Shown here one piece after another: positions 41,350 through 50,091 of a DNA stretch of 64,000 nt. Positions within the stretch are counted from its first letter, which is position 1, and every line of letters begins with the position of its first letter. Made by a program: the position numbers and the translations under genes. The notes beneath the pieces are model-generated. The model was not told the origin of the DNA. It did not search any database and saw only the letters and a list, made by a program, of their open reading frames with translations. Source of the stretch: Sphingobacterium sp. UBA5670 (GTDB lineage: Bacteria > Bacteroidota > Bacteroidia > Sphingobacteriales > Sphingobacteriaceae); contig NZ_DIIM01000005.1 of the NCBI RefSeq assembly GCF_002420705.1, positions 24,447 to 88,446 on the forward strand, in the 5' to 3' direction.

Positions 41350-42792
41350 ATGGATAACTTGTTTTTACTTATTTTATTGCCGTTAATCAGCGCATTGATT
41401 CTAGCTTTCTTAAAGACTAATGCTGCAAAATCAATAGCCTTAATTTTATCGGTAGTTTCTTTGGCGTTGACTATTCCGTTCCTTTGTGCTTTTGATGCAA
41501 ATGGCGGTATGCAATTTGAACAAAATTGGCTATGGATTTCCTCTTTGCATATTCATTTTCATATCGGTGTTGATGGAATTAGTCTGCCTCTTGTGTTATT
41601 GACCAATGGGGTGATGCCTTTAATTATTGCAACAACCTTTAAGAAAGGTTATCAAGGGAACTTCTATGCCCTGATGGCTTTTATGCAATCGGGTTTATTG
41701 CTTGTATTTACGGCTTTGGATGCATTTACGTTTTATGTAGGTTGGGAGATTGCCTTAATTCCGATCTATTTTATTTGCGCGTTATGGGGCGAAGGAGATC
41801 GTATTCGTGTAAATTTAAAATTCTTTATCTATACTTTTTTGGGTAGTCTTTTGATGTTGATAGGTATTCTTTATCTCTACCAACAGGTGCCCAACCGTGA
41901 TTTTGAATGGACATCTTTTATTGCATTGGATTTAGAGGAACATACACAGAGATGGTTATTTTGGTCTTTCTTTGTGGCTTTCGCCATCAAAATACCAATT
42001 TTTCCTTTTCATACCTGGCAACCGAATACGTATACCAATGCGCCAGCGGCCGGTACCATGCTATTAGCCGGTATCATGCTTAAAATGGGCGTTTATGGTT
42101 TGATGCGTTGGTTATTGCCAATTGCACCAGCTGGTGTCGCTTTGTATGGAAATTTTGCGATGATCTTATGTGTGATCGGGATTGTTTATGCTTCCATTAT
42201 TGCAATTAAACAAGACGATGTGAAGCGATTGATTGCCTATTCATCTATTGCGCACGTTGGCTTAATCAGTGCTGGTGTCTTTACATGGAATACAAATGGT
42301 CTAAGCGGAGCAACTATCCAAATGCTGAATCACGGGATTTCGGTGATCGGACTTTTCTATGTGTTGGATATTGTGCAGCAGCGCACACAGACACGTAGTC
42401 TTTCGGAGCTGGGCGGGATAGCCAGCAAGGCACCGCGGTTGGCCATATTATTTCTGATTATTTGTATGGGCGCAGTAGGATTACCCTTGACCAATGGATT
42501 TATTGGAGAGTTTCTGTTATTGAAAGGTGTTTTTCAATACGGGTTTTGGTTTGCTGTTTTCGCGGGCTTAACCTTGATTCTGGGGGCAGTCTATACGCTT
42601 AGGCTTTATCAAGGAATGATGTTGGGAGAAACCACTGAGAAAACGGCACTATTTGAGGATGTAAGCGGTACGGAATTGGTGGTATTGACCTTAGTTTCCG
42701 CCTTGATTCTTTATATTGGTATATTTCCTAATTTCCTATTAAACCTTTCTGCAGGTTCAGTGGAAGTTTTAAGTACATTTTTAGGCAGATAA
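41350..42792 (+). CDS. nuoM: NADH-quinone oxidoreductase subunit M
   Basis: 480 aa, about 14 helices, antiporter-like proton channel. Visible are the Glu in Val-Gly-Trp-Glu-Ile-Ala-Leu-Ile-Pro near residue 133, the Lys in Phe-Ala-Ile-Lys-Ile-Pro near 214, and the His-Thr-Trp-Gln-Pro-Asn-Thr-Tyr-Thr-Asn-Ala-Pro segment near 222. Gly-Phe-Ile-Gly-Glu-Phe near 383 marks the C-terminal half-channel. Confidence 0.94.
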   Translation: MDNLFLLILLPLISALILAFLKTNAAKSIALILSVVSLALTIPFLCAFDANGGMQFEQNWLWISSLHIHFHIGVDGISLPLVLLTNGVMPLIIATTFKKGYQGNFYALMAFMQSGLLLVFTALDAFTFYVGWEIALIPIYFICALWGEGDRIRVNLKFFIYTFLGSLLMLIGILYLYQQVPNRDFEWTSFIALDLEEHTQRWLFWSFFVAFAIKIPIFPFHTWQPNTYTNAPAAGTMLLAGIMLKMGVYGLMRWLLPIAPAGVALYGNFAMILCVIGIVYASIIAIKQDDVKRLIAYSSIAHVGLISAGVFTWNTNGLSGATIQMLNHGISVIGLFYVLDIVQQRTQTRSLSELGGIASKAPRLAILFLIICMGAVGLPLTNGFIGEFLLLKGVFQYGFWFAVFAGLTLILGAVYTLRLYQGMMLGETTEKTALFEDVSGTELVVLTLVSALILYIGIFPNFLLNLSAGSVEVLSTFLGR

Positions 42793-42809
42793 TAGATATT
42801 TTTTTTTGT

Positions 42810-44186
42810 ATGGGTGCAATAATTACACTTTCAATATTAGCATTAGTCGTCCTTTATCTCGGCTTATTCAAGATGAAATCTATGCTATTGCCTGTTTCTA
42901 TTCTGGGATTCTTGGTGGCTATTGGTTTCTTATGGAATGACTGGACATCTACCAGCGGTCCTCTTTATAGTGGGATGGTTCATTTTGACCACTATGCTAT
43001 TGCGTTTTCGATCCTATGTATCGCCGTTACCTTGTGTATCTTTGTTATCTCAAAAGGATATTTTGATGAAGAGGGACAAATTGCGGAATATTATTCGCTG
43101 TTAATTTTCTCGCTTACCGGTGCTGTTCTTGTCAATAGTTATCATAATTTTTCGATGCTTTTTTTAGGGATCGAAATTATGTCTGTAGCACTGTACATTT
43201 TGGTTGGGATACGTAAAAGAGATAAGGCCTCTAATGAAGCTGCGTTAAAATACTTTCTGATGGGAGCTTTCTCTACTGGATTTCTTCTGTTTGGGATTGC
43301 ATTGCTATATGGAGCGACGGGTTCTTTTGATCTAAGTGAAATCAAAAACTATGTTGTCAATAACCCGCAAGCAATTTCGCCTTTGTTTTATGGGGGTATA
43401 TTGCTTCTTATTGTGGGACTGACGTTCAAGGTGGGGGCTGTTCCCTTCCATTTTTGGACACCAGATGTTTACGACGGAGCTCCGATCTTGATTACAAGTT
43501 ATATGAGCACGGTGGTTAAAGTCGCTTCTTTTGCTGGATTATTGCGTTTATTCAGTTATAGTCTATTACCTTTACAAGATTTTTGGACGCCGGTATTCTT
43601 AGTGATCGCCGTTCTCACCTTATTTGTTGGAAATATTTCTGCGTTGATGCAGTCGTCGTTCAAACGTATGCTTGCTTATTCAAGTATTTCGCATGCTGGC
43701 TATATGTTATTTGCGATCGTAGCCGTTGGATCAACTTCGGCCAATAGCATTTTTGCCTATGGCCTTGCTTATTCGCTAGCAACCATTGTAGCTTTTACAG
43801 GGCTAATCCTTGTTAAAAAAACAACAGGATCTGAGCATTTTGAGGCATTCAATGGATTGGGAAAACGAAACCCGCTGTTGGCCTTTGCAATTACAGTGGC
43901 AATGCTCTCTCTTGCGGGGATACCATTGACCGCCGGATTTATTGGTAAGTTTATGATGTTTTCTTCCGTAATGGAGAATTACCATATTGTCTTACTCGTA
44001 TTGGCGGTTGTTAATGCTGCAATTGCGGTATATTACTACTTAAAGGTTGTAGTCGCCATGTACTTTAGAGATAGTGATGAATCTTGTGTCAATGTACAGT
44101 GGAACTATTCACTGGTGCTATTTCTTGCTGTAGTGCTTACAATTCTAATTGGTGTATATCCTGACTGTTTGTTAAAGTTAATATAA
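42810..44186 (+). CDS. nuoN: NADH-quinone oxidoreductase subunit N
   Basis: 458 aa, antiporter-like subunit, last gene of the operon. Motifs are Phe-Leu-Gly-Ile-Glu-Ile-Met-Ser near residue 118 (channel Glu), Lys in Leu-Thr-Phe-Lys-Val-Gly-Ala-Val-Pro-Phe-His near 207, and Trp-Thr-Pro-Asp-Val-Tyr-Asp-Gly-Ala-Pro near 218. All 14 subunits A-N occur in canonical order, so the operon is complete. Confidence 0.94.
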   Translation: MGAIITLSILALVVLYLGLFKMKSMLLPVSILGFLVAIGFLWNDWTSTSGPLYSGMVHFDHYAIAFSILCIAVTLCIFVISKGYFDEEGQIAEYYSLLIFSLTGAVLVNSYHNFSMLFLGIEIMSVALYILVGIRKRDKASNEAALKYFLMGAFSTGFLLFGIALLYGATGSFDLSEIKNYVVNNPQAISPLFYGGILLLIVGLTFKVGAVPFHFWTPDVYDGAPILITSYMSTVVKVASFAGLLRLFSYSLLPLQDFWTPVFLVIAVLTLFVGNISALMQSSFKRMLAYSSISHAGYMLFAIVAVGSTSANSIFAYGLAYSLATIVAFTGLILVKKTTGSEHFEAFNGLGKRNPLLAFAITVAMLSLAGIPLTAGFIGKFMMFSSVMENYHIVLLVLAVVNAAIAVYYYLKVVVAMYFRDSDESCVNVQWNYSLVLFLAVVLTILIGVYPDCLLKLI

Positions 44187-44226
44187 AGTTTCTATTAAAC
44201 GCGTATGTTTTTCAATGGCCAATAGG

Positions 44227-44275
44227 AACCTTCAGTAATTTGGACTGCGTTTAGAGCAGGTAAAAACTGAAGGTT
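44227..44275 (+). other. Nested hairpin after the nuo operon
   Basis: AACCTTCAGT (44227-44236) pairs perfectly with ACTGAAGGTT (44266-44275), and an inner CTGC/GCAG stem lies in the loop. There is no T-tract directly after it, so it is more a 3'-end stabiliser or processing structure than a classic terminator. A weaker AAGCA/TGCTT hairpin with a T-tract follows near 44303-44330. Confidence 0.5.
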
Positions 44276-44397
44276 TCTGTTAAAATACTTGTTGTTTAAT
44301 AAAGCATGGTGATTTCGCTGTGCTTTTTTTATTTTTATTGGTATAACTCTTGCATACAAATTGTATATTGTAAAAAAGAAATCCTATCAATTAGCAG

Positions 44398-46938
44398 ATG
44401 GTGTTTAAAGTGTGTGTTAAATCTTTTTCGATTCATTTTTTGGCTGTGTTACTATTACTCTTTTTGGGGGGGCGGGTAATTGCACAGGACTTTATTCGTG
44501 GAAAGGTAGTGGATGCACAAACCGGAAAGGGTATTTCAGGGGTTTCAATCAATTGGTTGGGAGAAGATCGAGGTGGGAGCAGCGATACGCTTGGGTATTT
44601 TAAGATTCAGGATATTAAGAAATACCGACAGCTGATCTTTGGAGCGGTGGGTTATGAACGAAGAACGATAGATGTCCGTCGTATACAGGATTCATCGCTG
44701 ACGATTCATCTGATCGCGACGAATAATACATTGGAAGAAGTAGTCGTCAATAGAAAAAATAAAAAGCCGAAAGATCCTGCTATAGCATTAATTGAGCAGG
44801 TCATTGCTCATCGCTCTCAAAATCATTATACGCGTATCCCTGAAATTCGTTTTGATGAATACGAGAAGACACAATTTGGTTTTGTCAATCCTGAAGATAA
44901 AGCCAAAAAATTTCCGAAACCGTTTCGATTTCTCTTTGAGAACATTGATTCGACAGCTTTTCGGGGGCTAACGATCGCGCCATTCTATTTGGAAGAGAAT
45001 TATGCCAATGTCTATTCATCTCATAATCCGAATCGTAACAAAAAGATTGTCACAAGTCACTACCAAACCGAATTAAATCCACGTTTTTTTAACAACGATA
45101 ATTGGCAGACCCGGTTTCAGACCATTTTACGTGATGTTGATCTCTATGAAAATACTATTCAGATTACCAATAAGGGAGTCTTGAGTCCAATTGCGACAGG
45201 GGCCACAGCATTTTATAAATATCAGATTCAGGATACGATCCAAATTGAGGGTAAGGATTATATTGAACTCCATTTTGAGGGAAAATCCGCCATTGACTTA
45301 CTCTTCTACGGCGATCTCTTGATCTCGGATGACACAAGATATGCTGTCCACCGGGCTACACTGAATATTGGACGTAGCGCTAATATCAACTGGATAAATG
45401 ATGTTCAGATCGATCTCACCTATAGTGAATTTAGGAACGGCAGCATGCTTCCTATTCATACCGATCTGAAGATGTTATTTGGGGGAAGTAAGGCGGATGT
45501 ATTATATGGCCGCCGCGAGACTCAATATTTAGGGCATCGTACAGATTCAATTTCGAATGAGGATTTTGCGGGAGTGCCAGTCGAGAAGAGGTATTTGCTC
45601 GAGTCTGCTCCACATATTTCAATCGTCGGTGTCAGGCCGAGCCCGTTGAGCCAGGCCGAATTGGGCGCTTATCAAAAGGTAGATTCAGTGCAAAACATGC
45701 GATCTTTTAATCAGTTGGTTGCATTGGGCTATTTGCTCGCAAAGGGATATTATAATGCGGGGAAAGTAGAGTTTGGACCATTGGAATATCTTTACAGCCG
45801 GAATAATTATGAAGGTAACCGTTTCCGTCTGAGTGGTCGAACGACTCGTTTATTTTCGGAAAAAGCATACATTGAAGGATATACTGCTTACGGAGATAAG
45901 GATAAAGAATTAAAGTATTACCTGAGCACGGCATTTACGTTAAATGGTGAACGTATTGTGCAGTTTCCTGCAAATTATTTGCGTTTTACGGTGCAGCATG
46001 ACGTCATGGAACCCGGGCGGGGTCTGGGTTTCTTAAAAGGCGATGGTTTCTTCCGGTCTTTTGGAAAGAACAGACCCAATAAATGGCAGTTTAATGATAT
46101 TTATCGCATTGATCACCTGATTGAATTTGGGAATCATGTCAGCATCGGGTCGGCATTTACACATACACGTAGGCAGCCTCGAGGCGATTTGTTTTATATC
46201 AATAGTTTACCTTTGCCAGACACACTAAGCCAGGTCAATACAAATGATGTACAGCTAATTTTACGTTGGGCTCCGAATGAAGAGTTTACTTATCACAATC
46301 TCGACCGGGGAACGGTAGAGAATAAATATCCCATTTTTACATTGCAATATAACAAAGGATTGAAAGGCTTCTTAGGAGCAGATTATAGTTACGACGCCTT
46401 ACGGTTCAGTATTTTTAAACGGTTATTTTTGTCGCCAGCGGGACAAGCGGATTTTGAATTATCTGGTGGAAGGATTTGGGGAAAACATTTGCCTTATACT
46501 TTATTGGAACTTCCTGAGGTTACTAAAGATAAGCAGGGACCTCTTGTAAATTTTGATTTGATGGCTACATCAGAATTTGTCTCAGATCAGTTCCTGAAAT
46601 TAACTTATTATCACAATTGGAATGGTTTCTTTTTTAATAGAATTCCTCTGTTCAGACGCTTAAAGTGGCGCGAAGTGACTGGATTTAAAGCTTTCTATGG
46701 AAGGCTAAGCGATGCCAATAACCCTTTTGTCACTCCCGAGAACATTCAATTTGAGGCGGATAAAGACGGAATCATTCAGACAAAGGCCGTACGCAACAAA
46801 CCTTATGTAGAGGGATTGGTCGGTGTGGATAATATCTTTAAATTGATTAGATTAGAGTATAAAAAAAGATTGAGCTATAGAGGTGGCGAAGGAGTTCCTT
46901 CTGATACCTTTACGGCATCCTTACATTTTAATTTTTAG
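44398..46938 (+). CDS. DUF5686/carboxypeptidase-regulatory-like outer-membrane protein
   Basis: 846 aa. A signal peptide ends near residue 29 (Val-Ile-Ala-Gln), and a carboxypeptidase-regulatory beta-sandwich spans residues ~32-115 (Gly-Lys-Val-Val-Asp-Ala-Gln-Thr-Gly). The remaining ~720 residues match the DUF5686 layout: an N-terminal soluble part and a beta-barrel-like C-terminus closing with Leu-His-Phe-Asn-Phe, an aromatic end typical of outer-membrane barrels. The family is confined mostly to Bacteroidota and its function is unknown. It has no SusD partner. The enoyl-CoA hydratase gene follows after 5 nt, so the two share a transcript. Confidence 0.85.
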   Translation: MVFKVCVKSFSIHFLAVLLLLFLGGRVIAQDFIRGKVVDAQTGKGISGVSINWLGEDRGGSSDTLGYFKIQDIKKYRQLIFGAVGYERRTIDVRRIQDSSLTIHLIATNNTLEEVVVNRKNKKPKDPAIALIEQVIAHRSQNHYTRIPEIRFDEYEKTQFGFVNPEDKAKKFPKPFRFLFENIDSTAFRGLTIAPFYLEENYANVYSSHNPNRNKKIVTSHYQTELNPRFFNNDNWQTRFQTILRDVDLYENTIQITNKGVLSPIATGATAFYKYQIQDTIQIEGKDYIELHFEGKSAIDLLFYGDLLISDDTRYAVHRATLNIGRSANINWINDVQIDLTYSEFRNGSMLPIHTDLKMLFGGSKADVLYGRRETQYLGHRTDSISNEDFAGVPVEKRYLLESAPHISIVGVRPSPLSQAELGAYQKVDSVQNMRSFNQLVALGYLLAKGYYNAGKVEFGPLEYLYSRNNYEGNRFRLSGRTTRLFSEKAYIEGYTAYGDKDKELKYYLSTAFTLNGERIVQFPANYLRFTVQHDVMEPGRGLGFLKGDGFFRSFGKNRPNKWQFNDIYRIDHLIEFGNHVSIGSAFTHTRRQPRGDLFYINSLPLPDTLSQVNTNDVQLILRWAPNEEFTYHNLDRGTVENKYPIFTLQYNKGLKGFLGADYSYDALRFSIFKRLFLSPAGQADFELSGGRIWGKHLPYTLLELPEVTKDKQGPLVNFDLMATSEFVSDQFLKLTYYHNWNGFFFNRIPLFRRLKWREVTGFKAFYGRLSDANNPFVTPENIQFEADKDGIIQTKAVRNKPYVEGLVGVDNIFKLIRLEYKKRLSYRGGEGVPSDTFTASLHFNF

Positions 46939-46943
46939 TTATT

Positions 46944-47723
46944 ATGGTCCAATATTCAAATTTAAAGTACGCCGTTAAAGACAGCATTGGCTATGTCATC
47001 ATCAATCGCGAACCGCAGCTGAATGCTTTGAATCAGGAAACACTCGACGAATTGCAAGACATCTTTAAGCATTTCAATTCTGATAACCATGTTCGGGGTA
47101 TTATCTTAACCGGTGCTGGGCAAAAGGCTTTTGCTGCCGGTGCAGATATTAAGGAGTTTATGGATCTATCGGTAATTCAAGCGCGATGGCTTAGCGAAAG
47201 AGGGCATATTATTTTTTCAGATCTTATTGAGAGTGCTCCCAAGCCCGTTATTGCAGCTATAAATGGATATGCTTTGGGCGGAGGTCTTGAGTTAGCGTTA
47301 GCCTGTCATATTCGGATCGCTTCTGAAAATGCGAAAATGGGACTTCCTGAGGTTTCATTGGGGTTGATTCCGGGGTATGGCGGTACTCAGCGTTTGCCCA
47401 AACTAGTCGGAAAAGGGCAGGCCATGCAAATGATTTTAACAGGAGATATGATCGATGCGCAGCAAGCACATGCGATTGGTCTAGTAAATGAGGTGATCCC
47501 CCAGGATAAGTTAATCTCCCGTGCGGAGGAAATACTTCAAAAGATATTTACGCGCTCCCGTGTTGCGGTGACAAATGCCATTGAAGCTATTAACGCAGCT
47601 GAAGACAAACAACAAAATGGGAATAAGGTGGAAATGGATGCCTTTGGACATTTGTTCGGAACGGAAGATTTCAAAGAAGGTGTGTCGGCATTTTTAGCGA
47701 AGAGGATACCCAATTTTGAATGA
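46944..47723 (+). CDS. Enoyl-CoA hydratase/isomerase (crotonase family)
   Basis: 259 aa. It hydrates 2-enoyl-CoA thioesters in fatty-acid or amino-acid breakdown. The oxyanion-hole segment is Ala-Phe-Ala-Ala-Gly-Ala-Asp-Ile-Lys-Glu near residue 62. The two catalytic glutamates are Glu116 (Gly-Gly-Gly-Leu-Glu-Leu-Ala) and Glu136 (Gly-Leu-Pro-Glu-Val-Ser-Leu-Gly), 20 residues apart as in the well-studied rat enzyme (Glu144/Glu164). Gly-Tyr-Gly-Gly-Thr-Gln-Arg-Leu follows. Acyl-chain specificity cannot be predicted, and no other beta-oxidation gene is close by. Confidence 0.93.
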   Translation: MVQYSNLKYAVKDSIGYVIINREPQLNALNQETLDELQDIFKHFNSDNHVRGIILTGAGQKAFAAGADIKEFMDLSVIQARWLSERGHIIFSDLIESAPKPVIAAINGYALGGGLELALACHIRIASENAKMGLPEVSLGLIPGYGGTQRLPKLVGKGQAMQMILTGDMIDAQQAHAIGLVNEVIPQDKLISRAEEILQKIFTRSRVAVTNAIEAINAAEDKQQNGNKVEMDAFGHLFGTEDFKEGVSAFLAKRIPNFE

Positions 47724-47876
47724 CAACAGCACTATGCTGGTTGCCATACGTTGCGTATTAGCAGGCTCACGCTTGAATGCTGAGATTGATTGGTAAAGTT
47801 AAAAAGGTTAGATTGGGGACCAATTGCTTATTTGAATTAGATCGTTTATAAATCAAGATTTCAAAAGTTAGCGAGA

Positions 47877-48773
47877 TTATTTCTGATATTTCTTGCGATA
47901 TTCTTGTGGTGACATTTTCATTTCGCGCGTAAATGCCTTTGAAAAATGAAAAGGATCATAAAAGTGGAGTTTAAATGCAATTTCTTTAATCTTAAGTAAT
48001 GTGAATTGGAGATACGAACAGGCTCTCTGCATCCGTAATTGATTGTAATACACAATTGGGGGGTAAGATGTTTTCTGTTTGAACAAGTGAATGAGATGTG
48101 ATTTAGAATAGCTGAAATGATCTGCTATTTGATCTAAATTGATGTTGTTTTCCATATTGTCTTTCATAAATATGATGATGTCCTGGATGATATTATCGAC
48201 TTGAATCCGGTTACTTTCTCTAAATTGTGTCTGATACTTAATCGATGCCAAAAAGTATTGGAAGCAAAAGCTTGTATATTCTAAATTCTCAGGACTATAT
48301 CCCATCTCCAGATTCTTATAGATGCTTTCAAAGAGCTGGAGACGATTTGCATGCTTATTTGAATCAGCATCATCGATACGGATGATCTTCCCCATGATGT
48401 GTTCAAAAAGAGGGGCGTCTGTACCATCGAAGTGAATCCAATAAATGCTCCAGGGATCATTTGATTTCGCTCCATAGCAATGCGGAATGTCTCTTGGGAT
48501 GATGTAAACATCGTTTCTGGAGAGATTATGCGTCGTTTCACCTTGTTTTATCCAGCCGCTGCCCTTTTCGCAATAAATCAGAATATATTCTTTACAGCCC
48601 TCCTGACGATCGCGATAGTGTCTTTTTGCATTTGGATAATAGCCGATATGTGTGGTAAATAATTTTGAGGTAATGTTGTTGCCTGTTTGGTAGCTGCACA
48701 CAGCGTAAGGTAAGACAATCGCTTTTTCCCCTTTGAAACCTTCTGCAATTACATCTATATTTTGTTTCATCAT
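47877..48773 (-). CDS. AraC family transcriptional regulator
   Basis: 298 aa; start ATG at 48773 or 48770 (tandem). The N-terminal half is an AraC-type cupin sensor with His-Tyr-Arg-Asp-Arg-Gln-Glu-Gly-Cys and Gly-Ser-Gly-Trp-Ile-Lys. The C-terminal ~100 residues hold two helix-turn-helices: Asn-Leu-Asp-Gln-Ile-Ala-Asp-His-Phe-Ser-Tyr-Ser-Lys-Ser-His-Leu near residue 213, and the signature Ile-Lys-Glu-Ile-Ala-Phe-Lys-Leu-His-Phe-Tyr-Asp-Pro-Phe-His-Phe-Ser-Lys-Ala-Phe near 260. It is divergent from a dead sugar-porter gene whose expression it presumably once controlled; an inducing sugar is a plausible ligand. Confidence 0.92.
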   Translation of the reverse strand: MMKQNIDVIAEGFKGEKAIVLPYAVCSYQTGNNITSKLFTTHIGYYPNAKRHYRDRQEGCKEYILIYCEKGSGWIKQGETTHNLSRNDVYIIPRDIPHCYGAKSNDPWSIYWIHFDGTDAPLFEHIMGKIIRIDDADSNKHANRLQLFESIYKNLEMGYSPENLEYTSFCFQYFLASIKYQTQFRESNRIQVDNIIQDIIIFMKDNMENNINLDQIADHFSYSKSHLIHLFKQKTSYPPIVYYNQLRMQRACSYLQFTLLKIKEIAFKLHFYDPFHFSKAFTREMKMSPQEYRKKYQK

Positions 48774-48813
48774 CGAGTTTATTTTTGGTTTTATTTCTAA
48801 AAATAGTAATATT

Positions 48814-48841
48814 TTACATGTTTATCATGTTCACTTACATG
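48814..48841. promoter_or_regulatory. Candidate AraC-type operator repeats
   Basis: TTACATG, TATCATG and TTACATG recur at 48814, 48823 and 48835 between the divergent araC-type gene and the sugar-porter remnant. Direct half-sites are what an AraC regulator binds. No strong promoter consensus was identified there. Confidence 0.35.
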
Positions 48842-48898
48842 ATTGTCAGCAAGTATTCCATTAATTTTACCTAAGTAAATCTAAATATGTAAACTCTT

Positions 48899-49812
48899 AT
48901 GCAAAAAGACAGCGACAACCTATTTGCTATTGATCACCTTTGTGGCCGCCATTGGTGGATTTCTATTTGGATGTGATTGAGTCGTTATTGGCGGCGCAAA
49001 GCCCTTTTATGAAGCCTATTTTCATTTGGAGTCCAACGTTGCGCTTCAGGGCTGGGCGATGTCTTCGGCTATTGTAGGAAGCTTTATCGGCGTATTACTT
49101 TCAGGCGGACTGGCTGATCGCTATGGCAAAAAGCCGTTGATTTATACCGCAGCGATTTTATTTATTCTTTCTGCATTGGGAACCGGTATGGCATCCGAAC
49201 TTGATAACTTTATTATTTATCGGATTTTGGTTGGTGTGGGTATCGGTGTGGCATCTAATTTGGCTCCGATGTATATAGCAGAAATTGCTCCAGCAGAAAG
49301 TCGGGGGAAGTTTGTTTCTGTCAACCAATTAACCATTGTATTGGGGATACTCGCTGCGCAGGTGGTCAATTGGCTGATTGCTAAGCCGGTGTTGGAAGGA
49401 CAACCGATTTTAGAAAGTTGGAATTGGCAGGGGGGGATGGAGATGGATGTTTCGGGCAGAGGCTATTCCAGCTATCGTTTTTTTGATTCTACTTTTCTTA
49501 ATTCCTGAAAGCCGGCGCTGGTTATATAACAAGGGGAAGCATGAGAAGGCACAGCGCGTGTTTCCCCGCATGGGCGGAGAGCAGTATGCGGCAGATAATA
49601 TGTGTGCGATTGCAGAGGCCGCAAACCTAAACTCATATAGAGCAGGGACGAGAAATCTTTTTCGGGGTAAGCTGTTTCGTCTGCTATTGTTGGGAAGCTT
49701 TATAGCAGTCTTTCAGCAGTGGTGTGGGATTAACGTTATTTTCAATTATGCCCAGGAGATTTTTATAGCAGCAGGGTATACGTTACTTAAAATGTATGGT
49801 AACAGAAAGTAA
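48899..49812 (+). pseudogene. Broken MFS sugar porter (xylose/galactose-proton symporter type)
   Basis: The conserved frame begins Lys-Lys-Thr-Ala-Thr-Thr-Tyr-Leu-Leu near 48903 but is out of phase with the only nearby ATG (48899). It runs through Gly-Gly-Phe-Leu-Phe-Gly-Cys-Asp and hits TGA at 48978-48980, where homologues have Trp (one-base change from TGG). It continues with Ala-Asp-Arg-Tyr-Gly-Lys-Lys (the MFS loop) to 49430, where a run of seven G carries one extra base, and resumes in the other frame with Phe-Arg-Ala-Glu-Ala-Ile-Pro and Pro-Glu-Ser-Arg-Arg-Trp-Leu. Similarity stops near 49780; the C-terminal half (~200 residues) is missing. At least three independent lesions show a gene long out of use. 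Confidence 0.9.
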
Positions 49813-49928
49813 TCGACCGCCTTCATCTGCTATTGCGGAGGTCTATGTCAAGGGGTTATAATTACATGCATTCGACATCGTTCGTTTTAGAGTTGCAAGC
49901 ATAGCAACTTGAAATCTGGTAAGTTATG

Positions 49929-49958
49929 GTCACTCCATAAATATGGAGTGACTTTTTT
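49929..49958 (+). terminator. Terminator downstream of the porter remnant
   Basis: GTCACTCCAT (49929-49938) pairs with ATGGAGTGAC (49943-49952) over AAAT, followed by six T. It is probably the original terminator of the sugar-porter unit, left behind when the coding region was deleted. Confidence 0.85.
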
Positions 49959-50091
49959 ATGTTCTATTCTACCATGAAGCTTGTATTGATTTTATTGTCA
50001 TTATCAGATATGATTCATACTATTTTTTTAGTTAACTCGTTTTTACTTGAACCACATTACTTTCTTTTCTTTAGATTAATAGAAGTAAAAA

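Noticed and set aside
44354..44366. Perfect odd palindrome ATACAAATTGTAT upstream of the DUF5686 gene
   Set aside because: AT-rich 13-mers of this kind are expected by chance, and no regulator is adjacent.
48978..48980. TGA in the sugar porter as selenocysteine or a recoded codon
   Set aside because: Homologues have Trp here, no SECIS-like structure is needed, and two further lesions show simple decay.
49430..49436. Programmed frameshifting at the seven-G run
   Set aside because: The gene also has an upstream stop and lacks its C-terminal half, so rescuing this frame would not restore a transporter.
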